Assembly: GCA_038256565.1 (NCBI GenBank)
Contig: JBBSKG010000022.1
Coordinates: forward strand, 1-27,033
Source of the DNA: JACOTK01 sp038256565
GTDB taxonomy: Bacteria > Actinomycetota > Acidimicrobiia > Acidimicrobiales > CADCSY01
Direction: 5' to 3'
Length of the DNA stretch: 27,033 nt
Shown here piece by piece: positions 14,557 through 21,926 of this stretch. The notes beneath the pieces are model-generated. The model was not told the DNA's origin. It made no database searches and was given only the letters and a program-made list of their open reading frames with translations. Both the position numbers and the translations under genes were made by a program. Every line of letters starts with the position of its first letter. Positions within the stretch are counted from its first letter, which is position 1.

Positions 14557-15736
14557 TCTACCGAGTCCCACACTTACACCCGATCGCTTGCATCAACTTC
14601 TTGTTGATGCAAGGGGTGTGGAGCATTCTGACGAACCGTTGCGCCAAGAAGTCGAACGCCGGGCTCGGGCAGAGGCACCGTTGCTGGGCGGAAGTGAACT
14701 GACCGAAATGATTGATACCGTCCTCGCCCGAGTGCAGGGACTTGGCAGTCTCGAACGTCTTTTAGAAGATCCAACAATCACCGAAATCATGGTGAATGGT
14801 CCAAATCAGGTATGGATCGAGCGACACGGTCAGCTCGAAAGGGTCACATTATCGAGCCCACTTGATGCCGGTTCGATTGAACAACTCATCGAACGCGTGG
14901 TGGCTCCTCTTGGGCTTCGCATTGACCGCTCGTCTCCTTTGGTCGATGCGCGTTTGCCAGATGGATCACGTGTTAATGCTGTGGTCCGCCCACTTGCTGT
15001 TGATGGCCCATGCCTCACTATTAGGCGATTCGGTACTCGTCGCATTCCGCTCGGAGAGTTCTGTCACCCCGAAGTTGAAGAGTTGCTTTCTTGGGCTGTG
15101 CGAACGAGGCGCAACATCATCGTGTCGGGTGGCACCGGAGCTGGAAAGACAACGCTGCTTAACGCATTGGCTGCACAAATAACTGAGGGCGAACGCATCA
15201 TCACTGTTGAAGACACAGCAGAACTTCAGCTACCAGGTGCCCATGTGGTGCGCCTTGAGGCCCGCCCTCCAAATGCTGAAGGAGCAGGCGAGGTGAGTGT
15301 GCGAGAACTCGTACGCAACGCTTTGCGTATGCGGCCTGATCGCATTGTTGTGGGCGAGGTTCGAGGCCCCGAGGCGCTCGACATGCTCCAGGCCATGAAC
15401 ACTGGCCATGAGGGATCTCTCTCTACTTGTCATGCCAATGGAGCATCAGACGCGTTACGCCGCATCGAGACCATGGTGCTCACCGGTGCTGTCGTCTTGC
15501 CGTTAGCGGCGATTAGAGATCAGATGACCTCAGCGCTTGATCTGGTAATTCAAGTGGCTCGCCGCCCCGATGGGTCACGCTCGGTAATTGAGGTTGCCGA
15601 GGTTTGCTTTGAGGCTCCAGGAAATGACCCATGTCGTGTTCGACGATTAGCTGGATCCGCTGGTCTTGAAGCATTGCCTGAAAGAGTCAATCGTGGAGAA
15701 CAGGACGACAAGTTCGAGCTTGGCAGACAGCCATGA
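14546..15736 (+). CDS. tadA: TadA/CpaF family secretion ATPase
   Basis: This is the 396-residue hexameric ATPase that powers assembly of Flp/Tad pili at the cytoplasmic face of the membrane. The N-terminal domain shows SLERLLEDPTITEIMVNGPN, typical of CpaF. The core has Walker A GGTGAGKT (195-202), the Asp box ITVEDTAELQL, Walker B RIVVGEVRG (266-274) and the His box TGHEGSLSTCHAN. All are intact. The frame extends upstream to ATG 14465 inside tadZ, but ATG 14546 (MLRDLPSPTL) gives the expected N-terminus and a short overlap with tadZ. The stop overlaps the tadB start as ATGA, so the two are translationally coupled. Confidence 0.94.
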   Translation: MLRDLPSPTLTPDRLHQLLVDARGVEHSDEPLRQEVERRARAEAPLLGGSELTEMIDTVLARVQGLGSLERLLEDPTITEIMVNGPNQVWIERHGQLERVTLSSPLDAGSIEQLIERVVAPLGLRIDRSSPLVDARLPDGSRVNAVVRPLAVDGPCLTIRRFGTRRIPLGEFCHPEVEELLSWAVRTRRNIIVSGGTGAGKTTLLNALAAQITEGERIITVEDTAELQLPGAHVVRLEARPPNAEGAGEVSVRELVRNALRMRPDRIVVGEVRGPEALDMLQAMNTGHEGSLSTCHANGASDALRRIETMVLTGAVVLPLAAIRDQMTSALDLVIQVARRPDGSRSVIEVAEVCFEAPGNDPCRVRRLAGSAGLEALPERVNRGEQDDKFELGRQP

Positions 15737-16695
15737 TCCTCGGTAGCTCTACCTTCTCAATGCTGCTGGTTTCAGCAATGGTGCTGTGTACGATCGCCGC
15801 GGTCAATCAAGCCATCAAGGTTTCAACGCGAACGGTTGCTAGTCGTCGCCTTATCGGTGCTGGTTATAACGGCTCGAACCAAATGTCTCTCAGTCTTATT
15901 AAAGGGTCCCGTTCTCTATTTGATCGCGCAGCTAGATGGAAATATCTCCCAGATCTACCAGCATGGCTTTTCCGAGCCATGCAGCGCGCAGCATTGCCGA
16001 TAGATCCACAGATGTTGTGGTCGACATGGTTGGTTGCTGGGTTGCTTGGTGTTGTGTTCGCCCTCATGTTGGCGGGTCCAGGTTTAGCAATGCTGGTGGC
16101 AGTGATTGTCATTGCCAGCCCCATGGTTGTCATTTGGGCAATGCGCGAACGTTCGGCGCATCTCTGTGCGGCAGGTCTTCCTCTTTTGCTTGAGTCAGTT
16201 GCTCGCTCCATGCGCAGCGGTGCTTCGTTGCGCCAAGCCTTAGAAGAAGGTCGTGACTCAACAACTGGCCCAGTGGCTGAAGATCTTCACAGGTTGACCG
16301 GTGATTTAGCAGGTGGCGTTTCTCTTAGTGACGCACTTGAACGGTGGCAAGATCACCGTACATTGCCAGGGGTACGACTTTCGGTTGCGGCCCTATTGCT
16401 AGGTGTTGAAACTGGTGGAGCACATGCTCGGGCCCTTGATGGTGTGGCGGCAACTTTGCGAAGCGAGCTAGGAGTTGGCGCAGAGGTCAAAGCCCTTTCA
16501 TCACAAGCTCGGTATTCGGCAATGGTTATTGCAGCCGCGCCCTTGGTGTTTGCTGCATTGGCATCAGCTAGCGATGGTGCCACGGCCAGCTTCTTGTTCG
16601 GAACCCCAACTGGCTGGGCATGTCTGACTATTGGGCTTTCTTTAGACGCGATAGCAGCCCTATGGATGCAGCGTTTGGCACGGGTTGAGCTGTGA
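15733..16695 (+). CDS. tadB: TadB-like type II secretion system F family protein
   Basis: This 320-residue inner-membrane platform protein of the Tad pilus couples the TadA ATPase to pilin polymerisation. Hydrophobic helices appear near residues 7-25, 95-125 and at the C-terminus (about 258-318). Between them is the cytoplasmic T2SSF domain, about 150-260, with the usual LLLESVARSMRSGASLRQAL and LGVETGGAHARALDGVA patterns. The ATG at 15733 overlaps the tadA stop, and the end overlaps the tadC GTG start as GTGA. It forms a pair with TadC and could be heteromeric with it, as known for other Tad systems. Confidence 0.88.
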   Translation: MILGSSTFSMLLVSAMVLCTIAAVNQAIKVSTRTVASRRLIGAGYNGSNQMSLSLIKGSRSLFDRAARWKYLPDLPAWLFRAMQRAALPIDPQMLWSTWLVAGLLGVVFALMLAGPGLAMLVAVIVIASPMVVIWAMRERSAHLCAAGLPLLLESVARSMRSGASLRQALEEGRDSTTGPVAEDLHRLTGDLAGGVSLSDALERWQDHRTLPGVRLSVAALLLGVETGGAHARALDGVAATLRSELGVGAEVKALSSQARYSAMVIAAAPLVFAALASASDGATASFLFGTPTGWACLTIGLSLDAIAALWMQRLARVEL

Positions 16696-17507
16696 ACGCC
16701 ATATTGCTTGCGGGCGCATGGTCATCTTTTGTTGTCGTTATTGCCTGGCAATATCGGCCAGCGCCGGTACGGGTACGGGCACTTGTTGCAACGACGCCTA
16801 TATCAATTAGCAGTTCTAGATCAAGAACTTTTGTGAATCTTGCAGTCGTCGAAAAACTCGGTACGGCATTGCTTCGATTGCTGCGATGCCCCATAGAACT
16901 AGACAGTGTTCGCGAATCAGCAAAAGCTAGACGTATTGGCTGGACCGTATTAGGGGTGGGCGTAAGTTTCTTCCTCTTCCCTCCTCTTGCGGCAGTTCTG
17001 ATATTTGCCTCATTTGCATTGCCGAGTTTGCGCAAGCGATCAGAACAACGCCGCCGTACGGCCGCACTCCTTCGCCACTTACCCGAGGTGGTCGATCTGC
17101 TCCTTCTTGCCGCAGGTGCTGGACTTAACGTTTCGCTATCTGTTAGTGCCGTTGCTCGTCGAGGCCCTGGACCGTTGGCTAACGAGTTGGCCCGAGCCGT
17201 CAAAGAAGCCGCTCTTGGGCGTCGACTATCTGAAGCTTTGGAAGATGTAGTGGAGAGAACTGACGAAACTATTCGACCATTAATCGCCGCACTCGTAGCA
17301 GCCGAACGTTATGGTGCCCCGTTGCACGACAATCTTGTTCGTCTGGCCGATGAGGTCAGAGCCCAACGACGTCGTAAAGCCGAAGAAGCCGCTCGGCGAG
17401 TTCCCATAAAACTTCTCTTCCCCCTGGTGTCGTGCATCTTGCCTGCTTTTGGGCTGTTGACCATGGCACCACTTATCGCCAGCGCATTAAAAACGTTGCG
17501 CCTCTGA
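16692..17507 (+). CDS. tadC: TadC-like type II secretion system F family protein
   Basis: This is the second platform protein of the Tad system, 271 residues. A membrane segment at 1-18, a hydrophobic pair around 72-105 (LGVGVSFFLFPPLAAVLIFASFALPSL, quoted here only as landmarks GVSFFLF and AAVLIFASF) and a C-terminal helix (LLFPLVSCILPAFGLLTM) flank the T2SSF domain. That domain holds LLRHLPEVVDLLLLAAGAG and ALVAAERYGAPLHDNLVRLA. GTG 16692 overlaps the tadB stop. An 80-base gap with a palindrome follows before the pilin gene, which may therefore have its own promoter in addition to readthrough from tadC. Confidence 0.87.
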   Translation: MNAILLAGAWSSFVVVIAWQYRPAPVRVRALVATTPISISSSRSRTFVNLAVVEKLGTALLRLLRCPIELDSVRESAKARRIGWTVLGVGVSFFLFPPLAAVLIFASFALPSLRKRSEQRRRTAALLRHLPEVVDLLLLAAGAGLNVSLSVSAVARRGPGPLANELARAVKEAALGRRLSEALEDVVERTDETIRPLIAALVAAERYGAPLHDNLVRLADEVRAQRRRKAEEAARRVPIKLLFPLVSCILPAFGLLTMAPLIASALKTLRL

Positions 17508-17546
17508 GGGTTCATTCAGTCATGAAAAACCTTCCATTTACTCACG

Positions 17547-17564
17547 TGTTCATATTCGTGAACA
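17547..17564. promoter_or_regulatory. Palindrome upstream of the pilin gene
   Basis: TGTTCATATTCGTGAACA has perfect 6-base arms TGTTCA and TGAACA around six bases. It lies 23 bases upstream of the pilin start and just before the ribosome site AAGGAG (17575-17580). It could be an operator in a pilin promoter or a small hairpin in the tadC-pilin message. It is not a match to the actinobacterial SOS box as I know it (CGAAC/GTTCG arms). Confidence 0.4.
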
Positions 17565-17587
17565 TAAAATCAAAAAGGAGATAACCC

Positions 17588-17827
17588 ATGCTTGCTACCA
17601 AGCTCATGGTTCATGCCCACGTCACTGCCCTAATGGTTTCTTTGCGTGCTGAAAATCGCCTTGTGCGTTTGCGCGAAGAACGGGGCCAAGCCACTGCCGA
17701 ATATGCCCTGGTGCTCTTGGGTGCCGCAGGGCTTGCTCTGCTTGTTGCCCTGTGGGTTCGTAAGACAAATCTGATTGGCAAGTTGCTCGACACTGTGTTC
17801 GACAACCTCTTGAAGATGATCCTCTAA
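17588..17827 (+). CDS. Flp-type Tad pilin (DUF4244-like)
   Basis: This 79-residue pilin precursor would be the major subunit of the Tad pilus. A basic 33-residue leader ends in REERG, followed by QATAEYALVLLGAAGLALLV. Cleavage after Gly33 puts Glu38 at +5 and Tyr at +6, the class IV-b/Flp prepilin pattern. A single hydrophobic helix of about 20 residues follows, with a short C-terminus. The ATG is preceded by AAGGAG seven bases upstream, the strongest ribosome site in the Tad operon, fitting a protein needed in excess. The long leader resembles actinobacterial DUF4244 proteins. No prepilin peptidase gene (tadV or pilD) is in the window. Its stop overlaps the tadE start as TAATG. Confidence 0.85.
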   Translation: MLATKLMVHAHVTALMVSLRAENRLVRLREERGQATAEYALVLLGAAGLALLVALWVRKTNLIGKLLDTVFDNLLKMIL

Positions 17828-18207
17828 TGGGTCGGGGTAAGGGGGATGAGGGCCAAGCTGCAGTCGAACTGGCTCTCATCCTCCCTTTCCTCGCGATGTT
17901 GGCTTTGGTCTTGTTACAAGTCACTGTCGTTGTTAGAGATCAGGTTCTCGTTACTCACGCTGCTAGAGAAGGCGCAAGAGAAGCAGCAGTAGATTCGGCC
18001 TCAAGTGCACCTCGTCGAGGAGCTGCATCAGCTAGCCCATCGCTAGACAACGATCGCCTCAATGTGCACTCATCTGGTCGAGGCCGCCCAGGAAGCCGCG
18101 TTCGAGTGGAAGTCACATATGCGTCGCCAACAAAGCTCCCATTGGTTGGCCAATTGATTGGTGATATTCAGCTAAGGGGAACAGCGACGATGCGTGTCGA
18201 AAAATAG
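17827..18207 (+). CDS. tadE: TadE-like pseudopilin
   Basis: This 126-residue minor pilin-like protein has a short leader (MGRGKGDEG), then QAAVELALILPFLAMLALVLLQ. Cleavage after Gly9 leaves Glu14 at +5, as in TadE/TadF pseudopilins, followed by one membrane helix of about 20 residues. The HAAREGAREAAV stretch after the helix is a common TadE signature, and the remaining 70 residues are extracytoplasmic and beta-rich. It is translationally coupled to the pilin by a TAATG overlap and closes the visible Tad operon. TadF, TadG and the peptidase expected in complete systems are not adjacent. Confidence 0.85.
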   Translation: MGRGKGDEGQAAVELALILPFLAMLALVLLQVTVVVRDQVLVTHAAREGAREAAVDSASSAPRRGAASASPSLDNDRLNVHSSGRGRPGSRVRVEVTYASPTKLPLVGQLIGDIQLRGTATMRVEK

Positions 18208-18241
18208 ACAGGTCTACGTCTTTAAGTAGCGGTAACCATTC

Positions 18242-18254
18242 CATGTGACACATG
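18242..18254. promoter_or_regulatory. Perfect 13-bp palindrome in the 215-base leader of the LPRTGG gene
   Basis: CATGTGACACATG is a perfect palindrome around a central base, 169 bases upstream of the LPRTGG gene start and 35 bases after the tadE stop. The gap 18208-18422 otherwise holds no convincing gene, riboswitch or T-rich terminator. The palindrome is short enough to be chance; it could be an operator or part of the tadE message end. Confidence 0.3.
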
Positions 18255-18422
18255 AGGAAAGATTCGGTTAGTTTGTCGATTGTTCGTCTTCGGGAAGGAA
18301 TGACCGAGGTCGGAAGCGAAATCAATGGTCAGGGCATTCGACTGTGACGTAATGCACAATCTAGAGTTTGCAAATCGGCCTGAGGTCTTGGGTTCTGAAC
18401 AACATTTGAGGAGATCGGCGAT

Positions 18423-19796
18423 ATGAAAAGAATTCGCACTATTGGCGCAGTAGGTGTGTCTTTACTTGCAACCACTTCATTGTTGGCGGCGGGTCAGGCG
18501 CAGGCAGCTAGGCCAGAGACCTATCAGGCAACTGCTGTAGGTCAGGCGATGGAAATGTCGATTGCGGGTGTGGGCGTCAAGATTGGCGGCACCACGGCAA
18601 ACCTCGATTCCGTTGGCCCTAAGGCAGCCACCTCGGGTGATGCCGTCAAGGTTCCCCTTCTGAATATCTTGAAGAGTGCCGCTGCGGTTGAAGGTGCGAA
18701 GGACGTCTCCGATACTTCAAAGCAGTGCCCCACCGGCGAGATTCCTCCGCTTCCAGTTGGTCTCGTGGCCGAAGTGAGCTTGCTGTGTGCAACTTCTAAA
18801 GCAGCTATCAAGGGCGGCATGGCTTCTGCTTCCAGCTCTTCAGACGCAGCTGAGATCGAGTTGCAGTACGAGTCACTTTTGCTTGGCAAGGCTGTTGAAA
18901 AGTTGAAAGGCCTCTTCTCCAAGGTAATTGCTAAAGAGACCGACGCTGCCGCTGCCGCAGATACTGCTAAGTCCATGGGTATCAACTTGAACCCTCTTGC
19001 TGGCAAGCCCATCAATGACGCTCTTTGGGAGAAGCTCTTTGGTGAGATCGCAACGATCAGCCTTCTTTCTCTCGAACTCGGTTCATCTGAGTCGATGGTT
19101 GAAGTTTCCAGCGACAAGATCAAGTCGGCAGCAAGTTCTGATGGTTTCTCCTTGAACGTGTTGCCCAACAGCTTGTGCGGACAAGACATCTTGAGTCTTC
19201 AGATGGGCCACAGCGAGGCTTCTGCTACTTATGACCGCAAGACGGCAAAGAGCAGTGGCAGGACTAACCCCGAGGCTGTTCATATCACCGCAGCCAACCC
19301 AGCTAATTGTTTGGGCGAGGGCAAGCGTTTCGAGATTCTTGACTTCATCGAAGTTGACGGCACCCTACACATTAAGTTGCCCATTATCGGGACGCTCTTG
19401 AAGATCACCTTCATGAAGGGCACCACTGTGGTTACCGATGAAGGCCCGGGCAAGCTTGCCGGTGGCAGCGAGGCCAAGTCGGTCTCTGATGTGTTCAAGA
19501 TCGAAGTTCTTCCTGGGCTCGCCGGTGGTGCTGTTCTAAGCATCGGTCATGCCGAGGCAACTGCCGGTGGCGCTCCTGCCATTGTCGATCCACCAGCTAC
19601 AACGGTCCCAGTTTCAGTGGAATCTCTGACCACTGTTCCTGCTACTCCAACTACGGTGATGCCAGTAGTCGCCGCAGAGGCTGTGCTTCCCCGCACGGGT
19701 GGCGATGCAGCGGTTGCATTCGGTGGGTTGGTATTGCTAGGACTGGCTTATGGAGCTCGTCGTTTGGCCCGAAAGGGTCGTACCGCCTCCGTTTAA
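18423..19796 (+). CDS. LPRTGG cell-wall-anchored surface protein
   Basis: This 457-residue secreted protein has all sortase-substrate parts. A signal peptide ends at GQAQA (about residue 28). The C-terminus has the sorting motif LPRTGG (422-427), a hydrophobic helix and a positive tail ARRLARKGR. The stalk before the motif is a Pro/Thr/Val-rich linker (about 385-415). The mature region lacks a recognised enzyme domain; a motif VLP...G...LS...GHxEA occurs twice (about 244-270 and 361-381), and two cysteine pairs (102/122, 252/296) may form disulfides. It resembles actinobacterial choice-of-anchor type adhesins. GAGGAG at 18408-18413 lies nine bases before the ATG. The sortase gene follows after a terminator hairpin, so it is the likely processing enzyme. 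Confidence 0.82.
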   Translation: MKRIRTIGAVGVSLLATTSLLAAGQAQAARPETYQATAVGQAMEMSIAGVGVKIGGTTANLDSVGPKAATSGDAVKVPLLNILKSAAAVEGAKDVSDTSKQCPTGEIPPLPVGLVAEVSLLCATSKAAIKGGMASASSSSDAAEIELQYESLLLGKAVEKLKGLFSKVIAKETDAAAAADTAKSMGINLNPLAGKPINDALWEKLFGEIATISLLSLELGSSESMVEVSSDKIKSAASSDGFSLNVLPNSLCGQDILSLQMGHSEASATYDRKTAKSSGRTNPEAVHITAANPANCLGEGKRFEILDFIEVDGTLHIKLPIIGTLLKITFMKGTTVVTDEGPGKLAGGSEAKSVSDVFKIEVLPGLAGGAVLSIGHAEATAGGAPAIVDPPATTVPVSVESLTTVPATPTTVMPVVAAEAVLPRTGGDAAVAFGGLVLLGLAYGARRLARKGRTASV

Positions 19797-19824
19797 TATT
19801 TGCGGAGTATTACTGAGAACGATA

Positions 19825-19860
19825 CGAGCCCCGGGGTGACACTCCGGGGCTCGTTTACTC
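19825..19860 (+). terminator. Intrinsic terminator between LPRTGG gene and sortase
   Basis: CGAGCCCCGG (19825-19834) pairs perfectly with CCGGGGCTCG (19844-19853), with three more inner pairs, followed by TTTACTC. The stem is very strong but the T-run is short, so termination may be partial. That would leave the surface protein made in excess and the sortase at a lower level from readthrough. Confidence 0.8.
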
Positions 19861-19876
19861 TGAAAGGCTGGACGTT

Positions 19877-20548
19877 GTGACTAATATTTCCGACCCCGAG
19901 GCCTCAACAACTGACTCTCCAGCACCGGGGGTTGGTCGCCTCGTTTCTTTCTTACGAAAGCGTGCTTGGGCTCGTAGAGCTCTGTCAGGCTTCTCTGTAT
20001 TGCTGTTGCTCGGGGCTATTGGTGTGCTGGGCTATCCGTTTTACACAAACCTTGTTCAGAACCGTTTGCAAGACACTCTCGATAATCAACTCGCTAGTCC
20101 CGAAATAAAACAGGCATATCGAGATCGCAAAGTTAAGACCGGTGACAGTCTTACGCGAATAAAAATTCCAGCTATTGATGTTGATGTGGTTGTTGTCGAA
20201 GGAACGACTGAGAGCGCATTGAAAGCTGGTGCTGGTCATTTCCCCACAACTCCGTTGCCTTGTGAGATCGGGAATGTGAGCATCGCTGGCCATCGCACGA
20301 CATATGGCCGCCCTTTTCATAACCTTGACCGCCTTAAGCCAGGCGATGAGATCACCCTTGAGACGCCACTTGGAAGTTGTAGCTACAAGGTTGATCGAGA
20401 CCCCTTCGTCGTGGCACCCACCGACCTGTCTGTTATTGACCCTACCGATACGGCAACCCTGACTCTTTCGACCTGTGAGCCCAAGGGGTCAGCAGCTCGT
20501 CGCCTCATTGTGAAAGCAGCATTTCAGGGGGCGGTTACCCAGGCATGA
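19877..20548 (+). CDS. Class E-like sortase
   Basis: This 223-residue membrane-anchored transpeptidase would cut LPxTG-type motifs and join the protein to the cell wall or to another subunit. A cytoplasmic N-terminus of about 35 residues leads to one helix (about 37-57, SGFSVLLLLGAIGVLGYPFY). The sortase barrel then shows catalytic His139 in IAGHRTTYGRPF, Cys200 in LTLSTCEP, and Arg208 or Arg209 in SAARRLIVKAA. The tyrosine after TT in HRTTYG fits class E. A GTG start at 19877 follows GAAAGG. The stop overlaps the next gene as ATGA. The likely partner is the LPRTGG protein encoded directly upstream. Substrate choice is inferred from neighbourhood. Confidence 0.9.
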   Translation: MTNISDPEASTTDSPAPGVGRLVSFLRKRAWARRALSGFSVLLLLGAIGVLGYPFYTNLVQNRLQDTLDNQLASPEIKQAYRDRKVKTGDSLTRIKIPAIDVDVVVVEGTTESALKAGAGHFPTTPLPCEIGNVSIAGHRTTYGRPFHNLDRLKPGDEITLETPLGSCSYKVDRDPFVVAPTDLSVIDPTDTATLTLSTCEPKGSAARRLIVKAAFQGAVTQA

Positions 20549-21918
20549 ACAGAGGCGGCCGCTCGTGCTTGATAGGTGGCTTAGTAGTTGCTGTCGTCCT
20601 GCTTGGTGCTGCCCCTGCCATGGCTATTTCGCGTTCTATTGAATGGATTAATCCAACAATGGGGGATCCAGTCTTTTATCAAGCTGGGAAGATCGCCATT
20701 ATGACCAATAACGACGATGGTCGTTCGACGGACAAGATCGAAATTTCGATTGGGAATCCGCCGGCTGCGCCAGACCCGTGTTCACCTAGCCCAACCATCT
20801 CGAGTGTGAGACCTCCAACGGGTACGCGGGGAGCGGTTCCTTATGAGGCCGACATAGCTTTTCCTTGTAACGGTACCTATTCGCTTGTGGCCAAGGCCTG
20901 GAATACGAGGCAAGGTCTTGATTTGCCAGACGTGTGGTCATCTACGTTGGCGCTTCGCGTTTCTATTCCACCCGCCACTGTTTCTGGTCTTTCTAGTCCG
21001 GGGTGGGTAGCTGCGACTGGTGAGGGTAGCAAAGCGCATATCGAGTTGAATTGGAACCCCAATGCCGAGGTTGATTTGCTTGGCTATCGGGTTGATCGTT
21101 CTATTAATGATCAATCGCTTGTGACTCTAGGAGAGGTTGGGGTTGGTGCTCTCACTAAGTTCACTGACGCCGATCTTTCGGTGGCTGGAGCGAAGTACAC
21201 CTACAAGGTGGTAGCGATTCGCAAAGGTCCGTCTGGTGCCGACAAGATCGAGTCGAAGACCCCAGTGATGCTTAGTGTAACGGCAGGGAGTTTGGCAGGG
21301 GCTCCGATTAGTGGTGTGCCAGAAAGTCCACCAGAGGCACCCCCGACGACCTTGCCGAAAGCGCCTCCAACGGAAAAGACGATGAAGCCCAGTGCTTCGA
21401 CTGGCGAATCAGCAGATAAGCCGGTGGCGAAAATACCTGAAAACAAGTCTGCGGAGACCGGAGGTCTTTCAAGGACGATTCAGCTAACCCCTCAAAATTC
21501 CGATGAGCCAACCCAAGCTTCGGAGACCACCCCGACCACTGTTGACACCGGATATGACGATCGTTTGCCTTTCTCAGGCCAAGGCGGTTCAGGTGGAGGC
21601 AGCGGAGAGATTTCTATCGAAGAGTTGGGTGCAGGCGAAGGAACAGCACGTCGACGGGCAATTATGGTTCCTATTGCAAGCAGTCTCATTCTTTTTGTGG
21701 GGTGGATGTTTTCTCGTTTAGTCAGACGCGAGCTTGCACAAGCGGATGCAAAGGCGAGCAATGTGCACGGCACTCCAACTGGCGCTCCTATAGCGCAATG
21801 GTCCATGGTCGTGAAGCAAGATGACACGGGCCCTGTGTTGACAAGCCCTGTGTTGACACGAAGTGAGTTCCAGGCGGCTAAGCGCAACAAGAGTTCCGAC
21901 ACAAAGCAACGGATCTGA
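20545..21918 (+). CDS. Fibronectin type III surface protein with membrane anchor
   Basis: This 457-residue exported protein is translationally coupled to the sortase by ATGA. It has a signal peptide of about 27 residues (GAAPAMA), an N-terminal beta-rich domain (about 30-140) with Cys79 and Cys108, then a fibronectin III-like domain (about 142-246) with the typical IELNWNPNAEVDLLGYRVDRS and KYTYKVVAIRK. A long Pro/Thr/Ser/Lys linker (250-340) and a Gly/Ser patch follow, then a membrane helix (373-391) and a charged cytoplasmic tail. LPFSG at 341-345 resembles a sorting motif but is 28 residues from the helix, so sortase cleavage there is doubtful. A 15-bp tandem duplication (21831-21860) repeats PVLTS/PVLTR in the tail. 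Confidence 0.78.
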   Translation: MNRGGRSCLIGGLVVAVVLLGAAPAMAISRSIEWINPTMGDPVFYQAGKIAIMTNNDDGRSTDKIEISIGNPPAAPDPCSPSPTISSVRPPTGTRGAVPYEADIAFPCNGTYSLVAKAWNTRQGLDLPDVWSSTLALRVSIPPATVSGLSSPGWVAATGEGSKAHIELNWNPNAEVDLLGYRVDRSINDQSLVTLGEVGVGALTKFTDADLSVAGAKYTYKVVAIRKGPSGADKIESKTPVMLSVTAGSLAGAPISGVPESPPEAPPTTLPKAPPTEKTMKPSASTGESADKPVAKIPENKSAETGGLSRTIQLTPQNSDEPTQASETTPTTVDTGYDDRLPFSGQGGSGGGSGEISIEELGAGEGTARRRAIMVPIASSLILFVGWMFSRLVRRELAQADAKASNVHGTPTGAPIAQWSMVVKQDDTGPVLTSPVLTRSEFQAAKRNKSSDTKQRI

Positions 21919-21926
21919 CCAAGATA

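Noticed and set aside
18300..18347. 15-codon frame starting ATG 18300 after GGAAGGA
   Set aside because: The purine-rich sequence is directly against the ATG, without spacing for a ribosome site, and the peptide (MTEVGSEINGQGIRL) has no recognisable feature.
18542..19189. 215-codon minus-strand frame
   Set aside because: Antisense shadow of the LPRTGG protein gene, with low-complexity Ser/Ala/Pro translation.
21565..21579. LPFSG as a second sortase sorting signal in the FN3 protein
   Set aside because: The motif is 28 residues before the membrane helix with a Gly/Ser patch between; sorting signals place the helix directly after the motif.
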